A stretch of DNA of 40,135 nucleotides from Oxalobacteraceae bacterium UBA6704 (GCA_002454505.1 DKJA01000093.1:485-40619), one strand, 5' to 3'; counted from the first letter of the stretch, positions 1 to 8,183 are shown. The notes: generated from the sequence alone by a model not told the origin. Made by a program: numbers and translations.

Positions 1-1735
1 AGCCGAGCAGCGACGCCAGCTGGGCCAGCCGCAGCAGCAGGCTGATGTCCTTCAGTTCTTCCATCATCGCGATGGCGGCGATCCACAGCGCGATACTGAG
101 CAGCGCCACGCAGCTGGCAACGCGCACCCACAGGATCGGGCGGCCGGGGCGGGTCACGCCATGCTTGCGGCGCAGCACGGCGGCCACGGGCCACAGCAGC
201 GCCGTGAACAGCGCCACGGCCAGCGCCAGGCCTGCCAGCACGGCCACGGTGGTGCCGGCCATGAACGGCACCGGCTCGAACACGAACGCGAACACGTACG
301 GCTCGAGGCCCCAGCGGGTCACTTTGCCGTTCTCGACCAGCGCCTGCAGCCGCCGCTTGCCATGCTCCTCCTGCCACAGGAACGGTTTGACTTCGCGGTA
401 CACACCGCGTTCGCCGGCGAGATCCAGTGCGATGCGGCCGTCGGGCAGCGCTTCGATGCGCAATGGGCTCAGCATCTGCAGCAGCGACAGAAAAGTGGAA
501 TCCTCGCGGCGCGAATTGCGGTACGGCCCCGCCATCAGCTGGGCATGTGCCTTGGCTGTCGCTTCATCGACGGCCGGTTTGACCGGCGGGCGTGTGTCAG
601 GCAGGTAGCGGTCGGCAAACGCATTGAACAGCCGGTCGCGCAGCCATTTTCCTTGCCCGTCGTGGCCGCCGGAATTGACGGAGATGTACAGGCCGATGCC
701 GTCGTCCGGGAACAGCGCCAGGTTGGTGTGGAACAGCAGCGTGTCGCCGCCGTGGCCGACGGCCCGGTGGCCGTTGATGTCCTGCTGGTAGAAGCCCAGA
801 CCGATGCCGGCCAGGTCCGGCAGGCCGCGCGTGACCTTCGTGTGCATCAGCTGCACCGTTTCCGGTTTCAGGATCTGCGCATCGCCCAGCTTCCCTTGCC
901 CCAGGTAGGCCAGCATGAAGCGGCCCATGTCCGTGCCGGGCGACGACAGGCTGCCGGCCGGCGCCATGTTGACGATCTCGAAGCCCTTGGCCGGCTCCTC
1001 GATGCTGTCGTAGCCCTGCGACATCTGCGGCGCCAGCGCCGGCGGCAACGGCTGGCGGAAGGTCGAGCTCTTCATGCCCAGCGGCGCGAAGATGTGCTGT
1101 TCGACGTAGTTGTCGAAAGGCTGGCCGCTGACGCGTTCGACGATGTAGCCGGCCAGCGCCGTCGCATAATTCGAATAGCCCTGCGTGGTGCCGGGATCGT
1201 AGATGTAAGGCGGCACGTAGCTTTTCAGTACCTTGCCCAGGTCGGGCGTGGGCGAACCGTAGGTGATCAGGTCGCGCGCCGCTTCTTCCAGGCCCGTGGT
1301 GTGCGTCATCGCGTGGCGCAGCGTCAGCGCCTTGCCGTTGCGCGCCGGGATCTTGAAGTCGATGTAGCGATTCAGGTCGGCGTCCAGGTCCAGCTTGCCC
1401 TGTTCGACCAGCTGCATCACGGCCGTCCACGTAAACAGTTTCGAGACGGAGCCAGGCCGGAACAGCGTGCGCGCCGGATCGACGGGAATATTCTTGTCCC
1501 AGTCGGCGTAGCCATAACCCTTCTGCACCAGCGGCTGGCCATCCTTGACCAGCACCACGACGGCGCCGGGCACGCGCGCGGCGCGCAATGCGCTGGGCAT
1601 CATACCGTCCAGCCAGACTTCGGCATCGGCCGCGGTCAGCGTGGCAGTGCCCTGGGCCGCGGCAGGCAGCATGGCGGCAGCGCACAACGCCAGCGCGGCG
1701 CGCGCCAGCAATTTAACGACAGCGACGGCGCGCAT
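1..1735 (-). CDS. Beta-lactamase-fold serine hydrolase with C-terminal membrane segments (3' end outside window)
   Basis: The visible 578 residues begin with a signal peptide (about 1-28) followed by a class C beta-lactamase/D-peptidase domain (about 35-370). Active-site motifs are SVSK (Ser96, Lys99), YSN (187-189) and HGG (328-330), the last replacing the KTG of true beta-lactamases. After about 460 residues there are at least two hydrophobic helices, so the enzyme is probably periplasmic and membrane-tethered. The family includes D-aminopeptidases, DD-peptidases and esterases, and the substrate cannot be read from sequence. The ATG overlaps the TGA of the upstream TonB receptor (TGATG), implying translational coupling. 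Its place beside a peptide transporter and a D-amino-acid dehydrogenase makes a D-peptidase role attractive, but that is inference. The C-terminus is missing because the gene runs off the window. Confidence 0.88.
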   Translation of the reverse strand, partial: MRAVAVVKLLARAALALCAAAMLPAAAQGTATLTAADAEVWLDGMMPSALRAARVPGAVVVLVKDGQPLVQKGYGYADWDKNIPVDPARTLFRPGSVSKLFTWTAVMQLVEQGKLDLDADLNRYIDFKIPARNGKALTLRHAMTHTTGLEEAARDLITYGSPTPDLGKVLKSYVPPYIYDPGTTQGYSNYATALAGYIVERVSGQPFDNYVEQHIFAPLGMKSSTFRQPLPPALAPQMSQGYDSIEEPAKGFEIVNMAPAGSLSSPGTDMGRFMLAYLGQGKLGDAQILKPETVQLMHTKVTRGLPDLAGIGLGFYQQDINGHRAVGHGGDTLLFHTNLALFPDDGIGLYISVNSGGHDGQGKWLRDRLFNAFADRYLPDTRPPVKPAVDEATAKAHAQLMAGPYRNSRREDSTFLSLLQMLSPLRIEALPDGRIALDLAGERGVYREVKPFLWQEEHGKRRLQALVENGKVTRWGLEPYVFAFVFEPVPFMAGTTVAVLAGLALAVALFTALLWPVAAVLRRKHGVTRPGRPILWVRVASCVALLSIALWIAAIAMMEELKDISLLLRLAQLASLLG

Positions 1736-3996
1736 CAGAAATTCACCGCCAGGTTGATGCCGCCGGTGCGCGGCGCGGCCGGCGTGGCGCGCAGCGGGCC
1801 GCCGAATGCGGTCAATGCCGTGTCCGCGCCGAGCAGCGCGCGTTTATCCGTCAGGTTGCGGATGAAGGCCGACAGCTGCCAGGCGCCGAACTCCATGCCC
1901 CACTGCGCATCGACGATCGTGTAGGCCGGCAGGCTGAAGTTCGGCACCGACGTGCCCTCGCCATCGAAGCCGGCATTGCGCTGGCCCACGTGCCGCACGT
2001 TCAGGCCCGCATACGACGGCTTGCCCATCAGCGCGTAGTTGTAGCGCGCGCCCACCGATGCGGACAGCCGCGCCGTGTTCGGCAGCCGCGCGCCGTCCAT
2101 GCCCAGCGCGGGCGCATCCTCGGCCAGCTTGGCATCCGTCCAGGCCAGGCTGCCGTCCAGGCTCCAGTGGTTGTCGACCCGGTAGCGTGTCGCCAGTTCC
2201 AGCCCGCGCACTTCGGCCTTGCCGGCATTGGTGGTCAGTGTCGTTGCGCCGACGGCCAGCGGCTGCTGCAGGTCGGTCCAGCGGATGTCGAACAGTGCCG
2301 CCTCGACGAACAGCCGCTTGTCGAGCAGGTCGGCCTTGTAGCCCAGTTCGTAGCTCCACAGCTTGTCGGAGCCGAACGACGCCGGCGCGCCCGGCACCAC
2401 CTGGCCCGTCTCGTCGATGGCCGGCGGATTCGGGCCGCCGGGCCGGTAGCCGCTGGCGGCGCGCACATACACGCTGCTGGTCTTGTCGATCGAATAGCGG
2501 GCCGTTGCCAGGTAGGTGCGGGAGTCGTCCTTCGACAGCGCAGCGAAATCCGGTACGCCATTGGTCAGCGTGCCATACACCTGGCGGTTGCGCGCCACGC
2601 GGGCGCCGGCCGTGATGGACCAGGCGGCCGTCGGGTTGTAGGTCAGGTCGCCGTACACGGCGTTCTCGCGGAAGTTGGACGGCTGGCCGGACGTCACCAG
2701 CGTCATGTCCGAGCCGTCGCCGGCCAGCCGCGCCCAGTAGTGCTGGAAGCGGTCGCCCTTCTCTTCGTTGTGGTACACGCCGACGAGCCATTCGACCGTG
2801 CCCCGTGCGGATGTCAGCCGCACTTCCTGCGTCTGCTTGTGCAAGCTGATCGTGTTGTCCAGTTCACCGAACGCGAAGTCCGGGCTGCCCAGGATCTCGG
2901 TGGCGTCCAGCGACGTATTGCCGTCGAAGCGCTGCGCCGAACCGATGACGTTCAGCCGCGCCCAGCCGAAATCGTATTCCAGGTCGGCCGACAGCAGGCG
3001 GCTCTTGATGCGATACGGTTCGTCCGTGTAGATCTGGTGGGTCAGGTCGCCATACAGGGGCTGGCCGGTGGCCACGTCGTACTGGGCGATGCCGGTGCCG
3101 TTGCGTTCGATGTTCTGCTGCGTGGCCGTCATGCGGATGCGCAGGTCGGCGTTCGGGTCGATCAGCACCGACAGGCGGCCGCCGCGCGTATCGCCATCGT
3201 TGGCATGCTTGCCGCCGGCCGGGCCGACGGCCTTGATGTAGCCGCCGTCATGGTCGTTGAACACGGCCACGCGCATGGCGGCGACGCCTTCGCTGAGGGG
3301 AATATTGACCACGGCGTTTTCCGTATGCCCGACGCCGCCGCCGCGGCTGCCGCGCACGCCCAGGCCCACCTTGCCGGAAAACGCCTCCAGGTCCGGCTGG
3401 TTGGTCACGTATTTCAGCAGGCCGCCCATCGCGCCGGCACCGTACAGTGTGCCCTGCGGGCCGCGGAGCAGCTCGATGTGGTGCAGGTCCAGCAGCGCCA
3501 TGTCCAGCGCCGACACGGCTTCGCCGACGAACGCCGTACTGGAGCCGAACGCCACTTCGTCGACATAGATGCCGACCGTCGGCGCGCTCATGCTGCCCAC
3601 CGACACGCCGCGGATATTCACCTGGCCGCGGCCAGGGCCGCCGTCGCTGCTGACGTGCACGCCAGGCAGCGAGCCCACATAATCCGTCAGCGACGAGGCT
3701 CCCGCGTTGGCCAGGCTTTCCACGCTCAGCGTTTCCACCCGCAGCGGCACGTCGCGCAGCGGTTCGCGGCGGCGCGTGGCGCTGACGGTGACCACGTCGG
3801 CCAGTGGTGCCGCTTCTTCGGCGGCGGGCGTCCCGGCGGCCGGCTGGTCCGGCTGGGCAGCGGCCTGCGTGCAGGCCAGCGCGACGATCGAGGCAACCGC
3901 CAGCGACAGGACCCGGCGCTGCGGCAGATGACGTGTTCGGACTGGTGCGAGGTCTGGCAGGCGGGCGGACGACGATTGCAACGTGGTACGGAACAT
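1735..3996 (-). CDS. TonB-dependent outer-membrane receptor
   Basis: This 753-aa protein has an N-terminal signal region (hydrophobic stretch about 29-47, AAAQ cleavage-like site), a plug domain (about 65-190, with VTVSATRRRE, LRGPQGTLYGAGAMGG and YVTNQP motifs) and a 22-strand-type barrel ending in an aromatic residue (NLAVNF). It should bind a ligand at the cell surface and move it to the periplasm using TonB energy. The plug style is that of organic-nutrient receptors rather than classic siderophore receptors. The start is supported by GAGGAG 8 nt upstream of the ATG. It lies downstream of a POT transporter and a D-amino-acid dehydrogenase and is coupled to the serine hydrolase gene. A candidate promoter and TTTTCCA elements lie in the 270-bp leader. 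The ligand is unknown; a peptide or amino-acid derivative is inferred from the neighbours. Confidence 0.93.
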   Translation of the reverse strand: MFRTTLQSSSARLPDLAPVRTRHLPQRRVLSLAVASIVALACTQAAAQPDQPAAGTPAAEEAAPLADVVTVSATRRREPLRDVPLRVETLSVESLANAGASSLTDYVGSLPGVHVSSDGGPGRGQVNIRGVSVGSMSAPTVGIYVDEVAFGSSTAFVGEAVSALDMALLDLHHIELLRGPQGTLYGAGAMGGLLKYVTNQPDLEAFSGKVGLGVRGSRGGGVGHTENAVVNIPLSEGVAAMRVAVFNDHDGGYIKAVGPAGGKHANDGDTRGGRLSVLIDPNADLRIRMTATQQNIERNGTGIAQYDVATGQPLYGDLTHQIYTDEPYRIKSRLLSADLEYDFGWARLNVIGSAQRFDGNTSLDATEILGSPDFAFGELDNTISLHKQTQEVRLTSARGTVEWLVGVYHNEEKGDRFQHYWARLAGDGSDMTLVTSGQPSNFRENAVYGDLTYNPTAAWSITAGARVARNRQVYGTLTNGVPDFAALSKDDSRTYLATARYSIDKTSSVYVRAASGYRPGGPNPPAIDETGQVVPGAPASFGSDKLWSYELGYKADLLDKRLFVEAALFDIRWTDLQQPLAVGATTLTTNAGKAEVRGLELATRYRVDNHWSLDGSLAWTDAKLAEDAPALGMDGARLPNTARLSASVGARYNYALMGKPSYAGLNVRHVGQRNAGFDGEGTSVPNFSLPAYTIVDAQWGMEFGAWQLSAFIRNLTDKRALLGADTALTAFGGPLRATPAAPRTGGINLAVNF

Positions 3997-4040
3997 GGTG
4001 GCACTCCTCAGGGTGGCGGCAGCGTGACGCTGTTTTCCAA

Positions 4041-4069
4041 ATACTACGTAATTTTCACTAACTATCCAA
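4041..4069 (-). promoter_or_regulatory. Candidate promoter of the TonB receptor gene
   Basis: On the minus strand TTGGAT (4069-4064) and TAGTAT (4046-4041) are separated by 17 bp, a good sigma-70 arrangement inside an AT-rich island in otherwise GC-rich DNA. The predicted transcript would start near 4034, about 38 nt before the ATG. Plus-strand copies of TTTTCCA (4033-4039) and TTTTCA (4052-4057) overlap the start site and spacer. They resemble half of the 17-bp element found elsewhere in this locus. Confidence 0.5.
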
Positions 4070-4234
4070 TAACAGAAAAACTTTTCTTATTTGCTTATGT
4101 AGAAAATTTTGCGTTTTCGCGGGCCGTCAGGGTGAACGGCGCTCATGGCGCTGTGGACGATCAACAACAGGGCGCCGGCATCGTGCAGTGCACAAGAACC
4201 TGCAGGCAAAACAAAGAGGTTTCCGCGGGCCGGA

Positions 4235-4251
4235 TTTTCCAGTTTTGAAAA
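4235..4251. promoter_or_regulatory. Candidate operator, copy A (TTTTC-N7-GAAAA)
   Basis: The element TTTTCCAGTTTTGAAAA lies between the POT transporter stop and the TonB receptor start. It matches the copy at 6766-6782 at 13 of 17 positions, sharing both 5-bp arms, the following CA and the T before GAAAA. It is about 165 bp upstream of the TonB promoter. Flanking GCCGG/CCGGC bases could also give it a hairpin role at the end of the transporter transcript. Confidence 0.4.
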
Positions 4252-4267
4252 CCCGGCGGAGGTGCGC

Positions 4268-5560
4268 TCAGTCGGCCGGATGGCGCACCAGCGGCGTCGG
4301 CAGGCGGCTGGCCACGGGGCGCTGCTGCCACCGGTGGATCAGCGCCAGCAGCACGCCGGCAATGCCGCAGAGCGCGGCGATCATCAGGAAGAAGCCGGCC
4401 GGCGTCATGTATTCCCACGCCGTGCCGATCACGCCGGACAGGAAGTTTCCCGCAAACGAGGCGGAGAACCAGGCGGCAATCGTGGTGGCACCGAAGCGCG
4501 CCGGTGCCAGCGTGGCGAACAATCCCAGCCCGACGGGCAGGATGTACAGCTCGGCCAGCGTGAACACGGCGAAGAACACGAACAGCCACACCCAGCTGAC
4601 GGCATGGGGCGCGCCGGACGACAGCAGGATCACCAGCGCCAGCAGGCAGAAGGCGCCGCCCACACCCAGCGCGCCCTGCGTCATGCGGCGCAGCGGCGGC
4701 GGGGTGTGGCCGCGCAGGGCCCGGCGATCCCAGGCCCGCACCAGCAAGGGACTCAGCAGGAACACGAACATGGGATTGAGGGACTGGAACCACGTGACGG
4801 GAATCTGCCAGCCGAAGGCGAGCCGGTCGACGCTCGTGTCGGCCCAGATGGCCAGCGTGTTGCCCGTCTGCTCATAGGCGCTGCGGAACAGCACGACCGC
4901 GAACCATACGCTGACCAGCATGCCTAGCTGTCCTTGCCCGGCGCCCTGGCTTGCCGCCACCGGCTGCTCCCTTTCCGGCTCGGCCGGCAGATACCTGCCG
5001 CCGAGGATATAGATCAGCAGGCCGAGGCACATGCCGACGCCGGCCGCGCCGAAGCCGTAGTGCCAGCCGTAGATTTCGCCCAGCGCGCCGCAGATCAGCG
5101 GCGCCAGGAAGCCGCCCAGGTTGACGCCCATGTAGTACACATTGAAGGCGGAGATCGCGCGCGGATCGCCTTTCGGGTACAGCAGCGGCACCTGGCTGGG
5201 CAGGTTCGGCAGGAACAGGCCGTTGCCGAGCGCGATGAACGCCATCGCGATGAAGAACAGCGGCTCGAACGCCATCATGAAGTGCCCGACCGCCATCAGC
5301 AGCCCGCCGATGATGACGGCGCGCCGGCGCCCCAGCCACCGGTCGGCGATGACGCCGCCGAAGATCGGCGTCAGGTAGACGCTGGCCGCATAGGTGCCGA
5401 AGATCAGCGACGCCGTCGCCTGGCTGAACTGCAGCTCCTTCGTCATGTAATAGATCTGCAGCGCGCGCATGCCGAAGAACGAGAATTTTTCCCACATCTC
5501 CGTCAGGAACAGGATAGTCAGTCCCCTGGGCTGGCCGAACCACGTGTCTTTGCTGTGCAT
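4268..5560 (-). CDS. POT-family (PTR2) proton-dependent peptide transporter
   Basis: This 430-aa inner-membrane protein has many hydrophobic helices. The N-terminus carries the family's ExxER-type motif as EMWEKFSFFG (about 21-30). It is followed by IADRWLGRRRA between helices 2 and 3 and a conserved FNVYYMGVNLGG segment in helix 5. POT carriers import di- and tripeptides with protons. At 430 residues it is at the short end, consistent with 12 helices and no extra helical hairpin. It starts 15 bp after the DauA-like dehydrogenase stop, so the two should be co-transcribed. With the dehydrogenase and the surface hydrolase it suggests uptake of short peptides whose residues are then oxidised; the stereochemistry of those peptides is inference. 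Confidence 0.9.
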   Translation of the reverse strand: MHSKDTWFGQPRGLTILFLTEMWEKFSFFGMRALQIYYMTKELQFSQATASLIFGTYAASVYLTPIFGGVIADRWLGRRRAVIIGGLLMAVGHFMMAFEPLFFIAMAFIALGNGLFLPNLPSQVPLLYPKGDPRAISAFNVYYMGVNLGGFLAPLICGALGEIYGWHYGFGAAGVGMCLGLLIYILGGRYLPAEPEREQPVAASQGAGQGQLGMLVSVWFAVVLFRSAYEQTGNTLAIWADTSVDRLAFGWQIPVTWFQSLNPMFVFLLSPLLVRAWDRRALRGHTPPPLRRMTQGALGVGGAFCLLALVILLSSGAPHAVSWVWLFVFFAVFTLAELYILPVGLGLFATLAPARFGATTIAAWFSASFAGNFLSGVIGTAWEYMTPAGFFLMIAALCGIAGVLLALIHRWQQRPVASRLPTPLVRHPAD

Positions 5561-5575
5561 GGTCGTCGTCCTGCG

Positions 5576-6709
5576 TCAGGATTGGAAGCGGGCGGGACTG
5601 ATCCTGGCGGGATCCAGGCCGAAGGCGGCATAAGCCGGATCGACGGGGCGGCCCAGCAGCAGGTCCGCATAGAACCTGCCGGCCGCGGGTGCCGACTGGA
5701 TGCCGTAGCCGCCCTGCCCCGCCGCCCAGAAAAAGCCCGGCAGGTGCGCATCGAAGCCGCCCACCAGCTCGCCATCGGCAACGAAGCTGCGCAGCCCCGC
5801 CCACACATGGCTGGGGCGGCGGATCTGCAAGGTGGTAAAGCGTTCGATGGCGTCGATGGCGATGGCGATGTCCAGTTCTTCCGCCTGCACGTCGTGGGGC
5901 ACGACGGGATCCTCGTTGCAGGGCGATCCCAGCAGCATACCGGCATCGGGCTTGATGTAGAAGGATTGCTGCACGTCGAGGAACAGCGGCCAGTGCGCGC
6001 TGGCAATGCCGGCGGGCGGCGGGAAAATGAATGCGGACCGGCGCTTCGGCACCAGGCCGACCGGCGCGGCGCCGGCCAGTTGCGCCACCACGTCGGCCCA
6101 CGCGCCCGCCGCATTGACGAGCATCGGCGCCTGGTAGGTGACGCCGCCAGCCGCGACTTCCCACATCCCGTCCACGCGCCGGATGCCTGCGATGTCCGCG
6201 CCATAGACCATGTTGCTGCCGTTCTTGCGGGCCGCGCGCAGGAAGCCCTGCAGCAGTGCATCGACATCGATGTCGGCCGCATCCTTTTCCAGCACACCGC
6301 CGATCACGTGTTCGGGCCGCAGCACCGGCAGGAATTCGAGGGCCTGCGCAGCATCGAGCCGCTCGCAGGCGGACGACGTTTCGCGCACGGATGCCTCATG
6401 CGCGGCCAGCTCGTCTTCCTGGCCGGGGCCGGCAAACACGAAGGCGCCCCGCGGCGACAGCAGCGGGTGTTCGCTGAAGCCGGCCGGCGGCTGGTTGAAG
6501 AAGTCAAGGCTGGCGCGGGTCAGCGCGCGCACCTGGGCCGGCCCGTAGCTCTCCATGAACAGCGCGGCCGACCGGCCCGTGCTGTGGAAGCCGGGCTGGC
6601 TCTCCCGCTCCAGCACGATCACGCGCGCCGTTTGCGACAGCCAGTAAGCCACCGAAGAGCCGCCGATGCCGGCGCCGATGACGAGGAAATCTGCCTTCTG
6701 ATGGTTCAT
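5576..6709 (-). CDS. FAD-dependent D-amino-acid dehydrogenase, DauA-like with altered substrate pocket
   Basis: This 377-aa DAO-family flavoprotein starts with the dinucleotide-binding motif VIGAGIGG (10-17) and ends with the FAD-contact segment GQGGYGIQ. Over its whole length it resembles Pseudomonas aeruginosa D-arginine dehydrogenase DauA as I remember it, for example HSTGRSAA, PAGFSEHPLLSPR, KRRSAFIF, SFYIKPDAGMLLGSP and AGLRSFVADG. Carboxylate-binding arginines and the loop Tyr (Tyr55, DauA Tyr53) are kept. The residues that in DauA line the pocket or bind the guanidinium, His48 and Glu87, align with Leu50 and Ala89 here. It should therefore oxidise a neutral or hydrophobic D-amino acid rather than D-arginine. 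I chose the ATG at 6709 because the longer frame to 6868 would run through the promoter and operator. The dauB partner gene is not adjacent. Confidence 0.85.
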   Translation of the reverse strand: MNHQKADFLVIGAGIGGSSVAYWLSQTARVIVLERESQPGFHSTGRSAALFMESYGPAQVRALTRASLDFFNQPPAGFSEHPLLSPRGAFVFAGPGQEDELAAHEASVRETSSACERLDAAQALEFLPVLRPEHVIGGVLEKDAADIDVDALLQGFLRAARKNGSNMVYGADIAGIRRVDGMWEVAAGGVTYQAPMLVNAAGAWADVVAQLAGAAPVGLVPKRRSAFIFPPPAGIASAHWPLFLDVQQSFYIKPDAGMLLGSPCNEDPVVPHDVQAEELDIAIAIDAIERFTTLQIRRPSHVWAGLRSFVADGELVGGFDAHLPGFFWAAGQGGYGIQSAPAAGRFYADLLLGRPVDPAYAAFGLDPARISPARFQS

Positions 6710-6765
6710 GAGGTGCATGCCTGTGTGGTGTGGATGGCGAACGGAAGGCCGTCGACCGGCCCATA

Positions 6766-6782
6766 TTTTCCATATATGAAAA
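6766..6782. promoter_or_regulatory. Candidate operator, copy B (TTTTC-N7-GAAAA)
   Basis: TTTTCCATATATGAAAA sits 57 bp before the dehydrogenase ATG and just downstream of the predicted transcription start (about +9 to +25), where a bound repressor would block RNA polymerase. It is the better of the two 17-bp copies, with perfect 5-bp arms and an AT-rich centre. A further half-site reading TTTTCCAGAAA on the minus strand lies at 6842-6832, next to the -35 box. The adjacent XRE-cupin gene is the natural candidate for the binding protein. Confidence 0.5.
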
Positions 6783-6797
6783 TTCTGCTCTGTTTGA

Positions 6798-6827
6798 AAG
6801 ATATGCGAAAGCTGCCGGCCGGGGCAA
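6798..6827 (-). promoter_or_regulatory. Candidate promoter of the dehydrogenase-transporter operon
   Basis: On the minus strand TTGCCC (6827-6822) and TATCTT (6803-6798) are spaced by 18 bp. The boxes are only moderate matches to sigma-70. Their position between the half-site at 6832-6842 and the full element at 6766-6782 is the main support. Transcription would begin near 6791. Confidence 0.35.
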
Positions 6828-6941
6828 GCGGTTTCTGGAAAATACGGGGAAATGCGGCGCCGGACCAACAGCGGCTGGACGGCACGGAATCAGGAATGCG
6901 GGGAGACGGCGCGGGCGGAAGCCGCGCCGGAGGTCAGTCGT

Positions 6942-7652
6942 TTATTTCTTTGTTGCTTTCTTCGGCACCTTGGCCGGCGCCGGCGCGGCGGTCGGGGGTG
7001 CGGTATCGACCAGCGCCGTATAGGCCCGCTCCGAATGGGGCTCGTCCGACGTGCAGACGGACATCACGCGGCACTTGCCTTCGCCAACGGCAATATAGGC
7101 ATGCGCCATGCCGCTGTCGAAATACATCGAGTCGCCCGTCTCGAGCCGAACCGGCGCGTACAGGTCCGTGTAAAGGTCCACCGTACCCTCCAGCACCAGC
7201 GCAAATTCCTCGCCGGGGTGCCGGATCAGTTCGCCGAAGTCCTTCAACGACCGGGTGTGGATCTCGGCGATGATGGGCACGGCCCGCTTGTTCAGCAGGT
7301 CCGCGGCCGGATACAGGTGCGAGTAATTGGGGGTGTCGATCGCGTAACCCGTACCGTGCCGGTTGATGCTGCGGCGGCCGCTGGCGACGGGCGCGGTCGG
7401 CTTGCCGGCCATCGGCGTGCCGGTAAACAACTGGGAGATATCGACGTCGAGCGCCTTGCACAGCCGCTGCAGCTTGTCGTAGCTGAGCGACATCTTGTTG
7501 TTTTCGATCTTGGAAATGGTCGACATCGGCATGCCGCTCTTCTCGCCCGCCTCGATCAGCGTCATGCCCCGCTCCTTGCGGATGCGGCGCAGCGATTCGG
7601 CCAGGCTGCCATCCCGTTCCGCGCCTGCGCTATTCGGCTTCTTGGTCGCCAT
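6942..7652 (-). CDS. XRE-family regulator with C-terminal cupin sensor domain
   Basis: This 236-aa protein has a helix-turn-helix of XRE type at about 19-73 (SLRRIRKERGMTL, then STISKIENNK) and a cupin domain at about 140-215 with HPGEEFALVLEG and GDSMYFDSGMAHAY. Proteins of this build, such as PuuR, usually repress catabolic operons for amines or amino acids, with the cupin binding the inducer. The C-terminal tail is Ala/Pro/Lys-rich. The ATG at 7652 is chosen because AGGA lies 6 nt upstream; an in-frame start at 7673 lacks such a site. It is followed in the same direction by the dehydrogenase operon across 232 bp holding the candidate operators. Control of that operon and of the TonB receptor is inferred. 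Confidence 0.9.
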   Translation of the reverse strand: MATKKPNSAGAERDGSLAESLRRIRKERGMTLIEAGEKSGMPMSTISKIENNKMSLSYDKLQRLCKALDVDISQLFTGTPMAGKPTAPVASGRRSINRHGTGYAIDTPNYSHLYPAADLLNKRAVPIIAEIHTRSLKDFGELIRHPGEEFALVLEGTVDLYTDLYAPVRLETGDSMYFDSGMAHAYIAVGEGKCRVMSVCTSDEPHSERAYTALVDTAPPTAAPAPAKVPKKATKK

Positions 7653-7675
7653 AGTCATTCCTCTCGTGAGCAATG

Positions 7676-7705
7676 ATTATAAGACGAACCTGCACGGATT
7701 GAAAA
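7676..7705 (-). promoter_or_regulatory. Candidate promoter of the XRE-cupin gene
   Basis: On the minus strand a perfect TATAAT (7681-7676) lies 18 bp after TTTTCA (7705-7700). Transcription would start near 7669, leaving a short leader that still includes the GAGAGGA ribosome-binding site. This suggests the regulator has its own promoter apart from the upstream small gene. Confidence 0.55.
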
Positions 7706-7722
7706 TCGCGGCGCCTTGCTTT

Positions 7723-8175
7723 CTACAATGGCAAATCAGGCTGCGTCACCATGTCCGCGAAACGCCGTGCCTGCCGCACGATCTGCACGACGAGCGTGTC
7801 GTGCTCGCGCAGCAAGGCGGCGCCGGCAAGCTCGGACTGCTCGGCAACCTTGACCAGCGCATCGATATCCGTCATCAGCAGCCGGATCGCGGCGAGGCGT
7901 GCCTGCAGTGCATCGCCTTCCGCGCCGGCGTCGGCGGGGAATCCGCCGCCGGCCATGCTGCATCCCGCCGCGGCAAGCGACACCAGCGCATCGCGGGCCG
8001 CCAGGTGCCGCCGGTAAGCGCTGCCGGCCACGCTCACCACCTGCCGGGACAGGATGGCCGCCGTGTCGACGGATTGCACGCCGTCATGCGTCAGCCGCTC
8101 GCACGCCGAGCTGAGCTCGGTGGCGCGCTGGCACAGATGCCAGCCGTGCTCGGGGGAAGCCTTGATGTCGGTCAT
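7723..8175 (-). CDS. Hypothetical 150-aa helical protein
   Basis: I do not recognise this protein. It is predicted to be mostly alpha-helical and Ala-rich, without a signal peptide or clear membrane segment (the Ala/Gly stretch near 86-98 is too short). Codon use is like its neighbours, with strong G/C at third positions, which supports a real gene. No strong ribosome-binding site precedes the ATG; GGCGGCGC is the nearest purine-rich run. A 21-bp inverted repeat lies 9 bp upstream of the start. It is followed 70 bp later by the XRE-cupin regulator, which seems to have its own promoter, so a functional link is not shown. Confidence 0.6.
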   Translation of the reverse strand: MTDIKASPEHGWHLCQRATELSSACERLTHDGVQSVDTAAILSRQVVSVAGSAYRRHLAARDALVSLAAAGCSMAGGGFPADAGAEGDALQARLAAIRLLMTDIDALVKVAEQSELAGAALLREHDTLVVQIVRQARRFADMVTQPDLPL

Positions 8176-8183
8176 GCGCCGCC

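Noticed and set aside
161..4248. Long plus-strand frames at 161-1924 and 1990-4248
   Set aside because: They lie antisense to the serine hydrolase and TonB receptor, have His/Gln/Arg-rich composition without motifs, and exist because GC-rich DNA has few stops.
6710..6868. N-terminal extension of the DauA-like protein to an ATG at 6868
   Set aside because: The extra residues precede the usual DAO start and would cover the -10/-35 boxes and the 17-bp operator.
4934..7273. 779-aa plus-strand frame
   Set aside because: It is antisense to the POT carrier, the dehydrogenase and part of the regulator, and it crosses the candidate promoters and operators. No recognisable domain.
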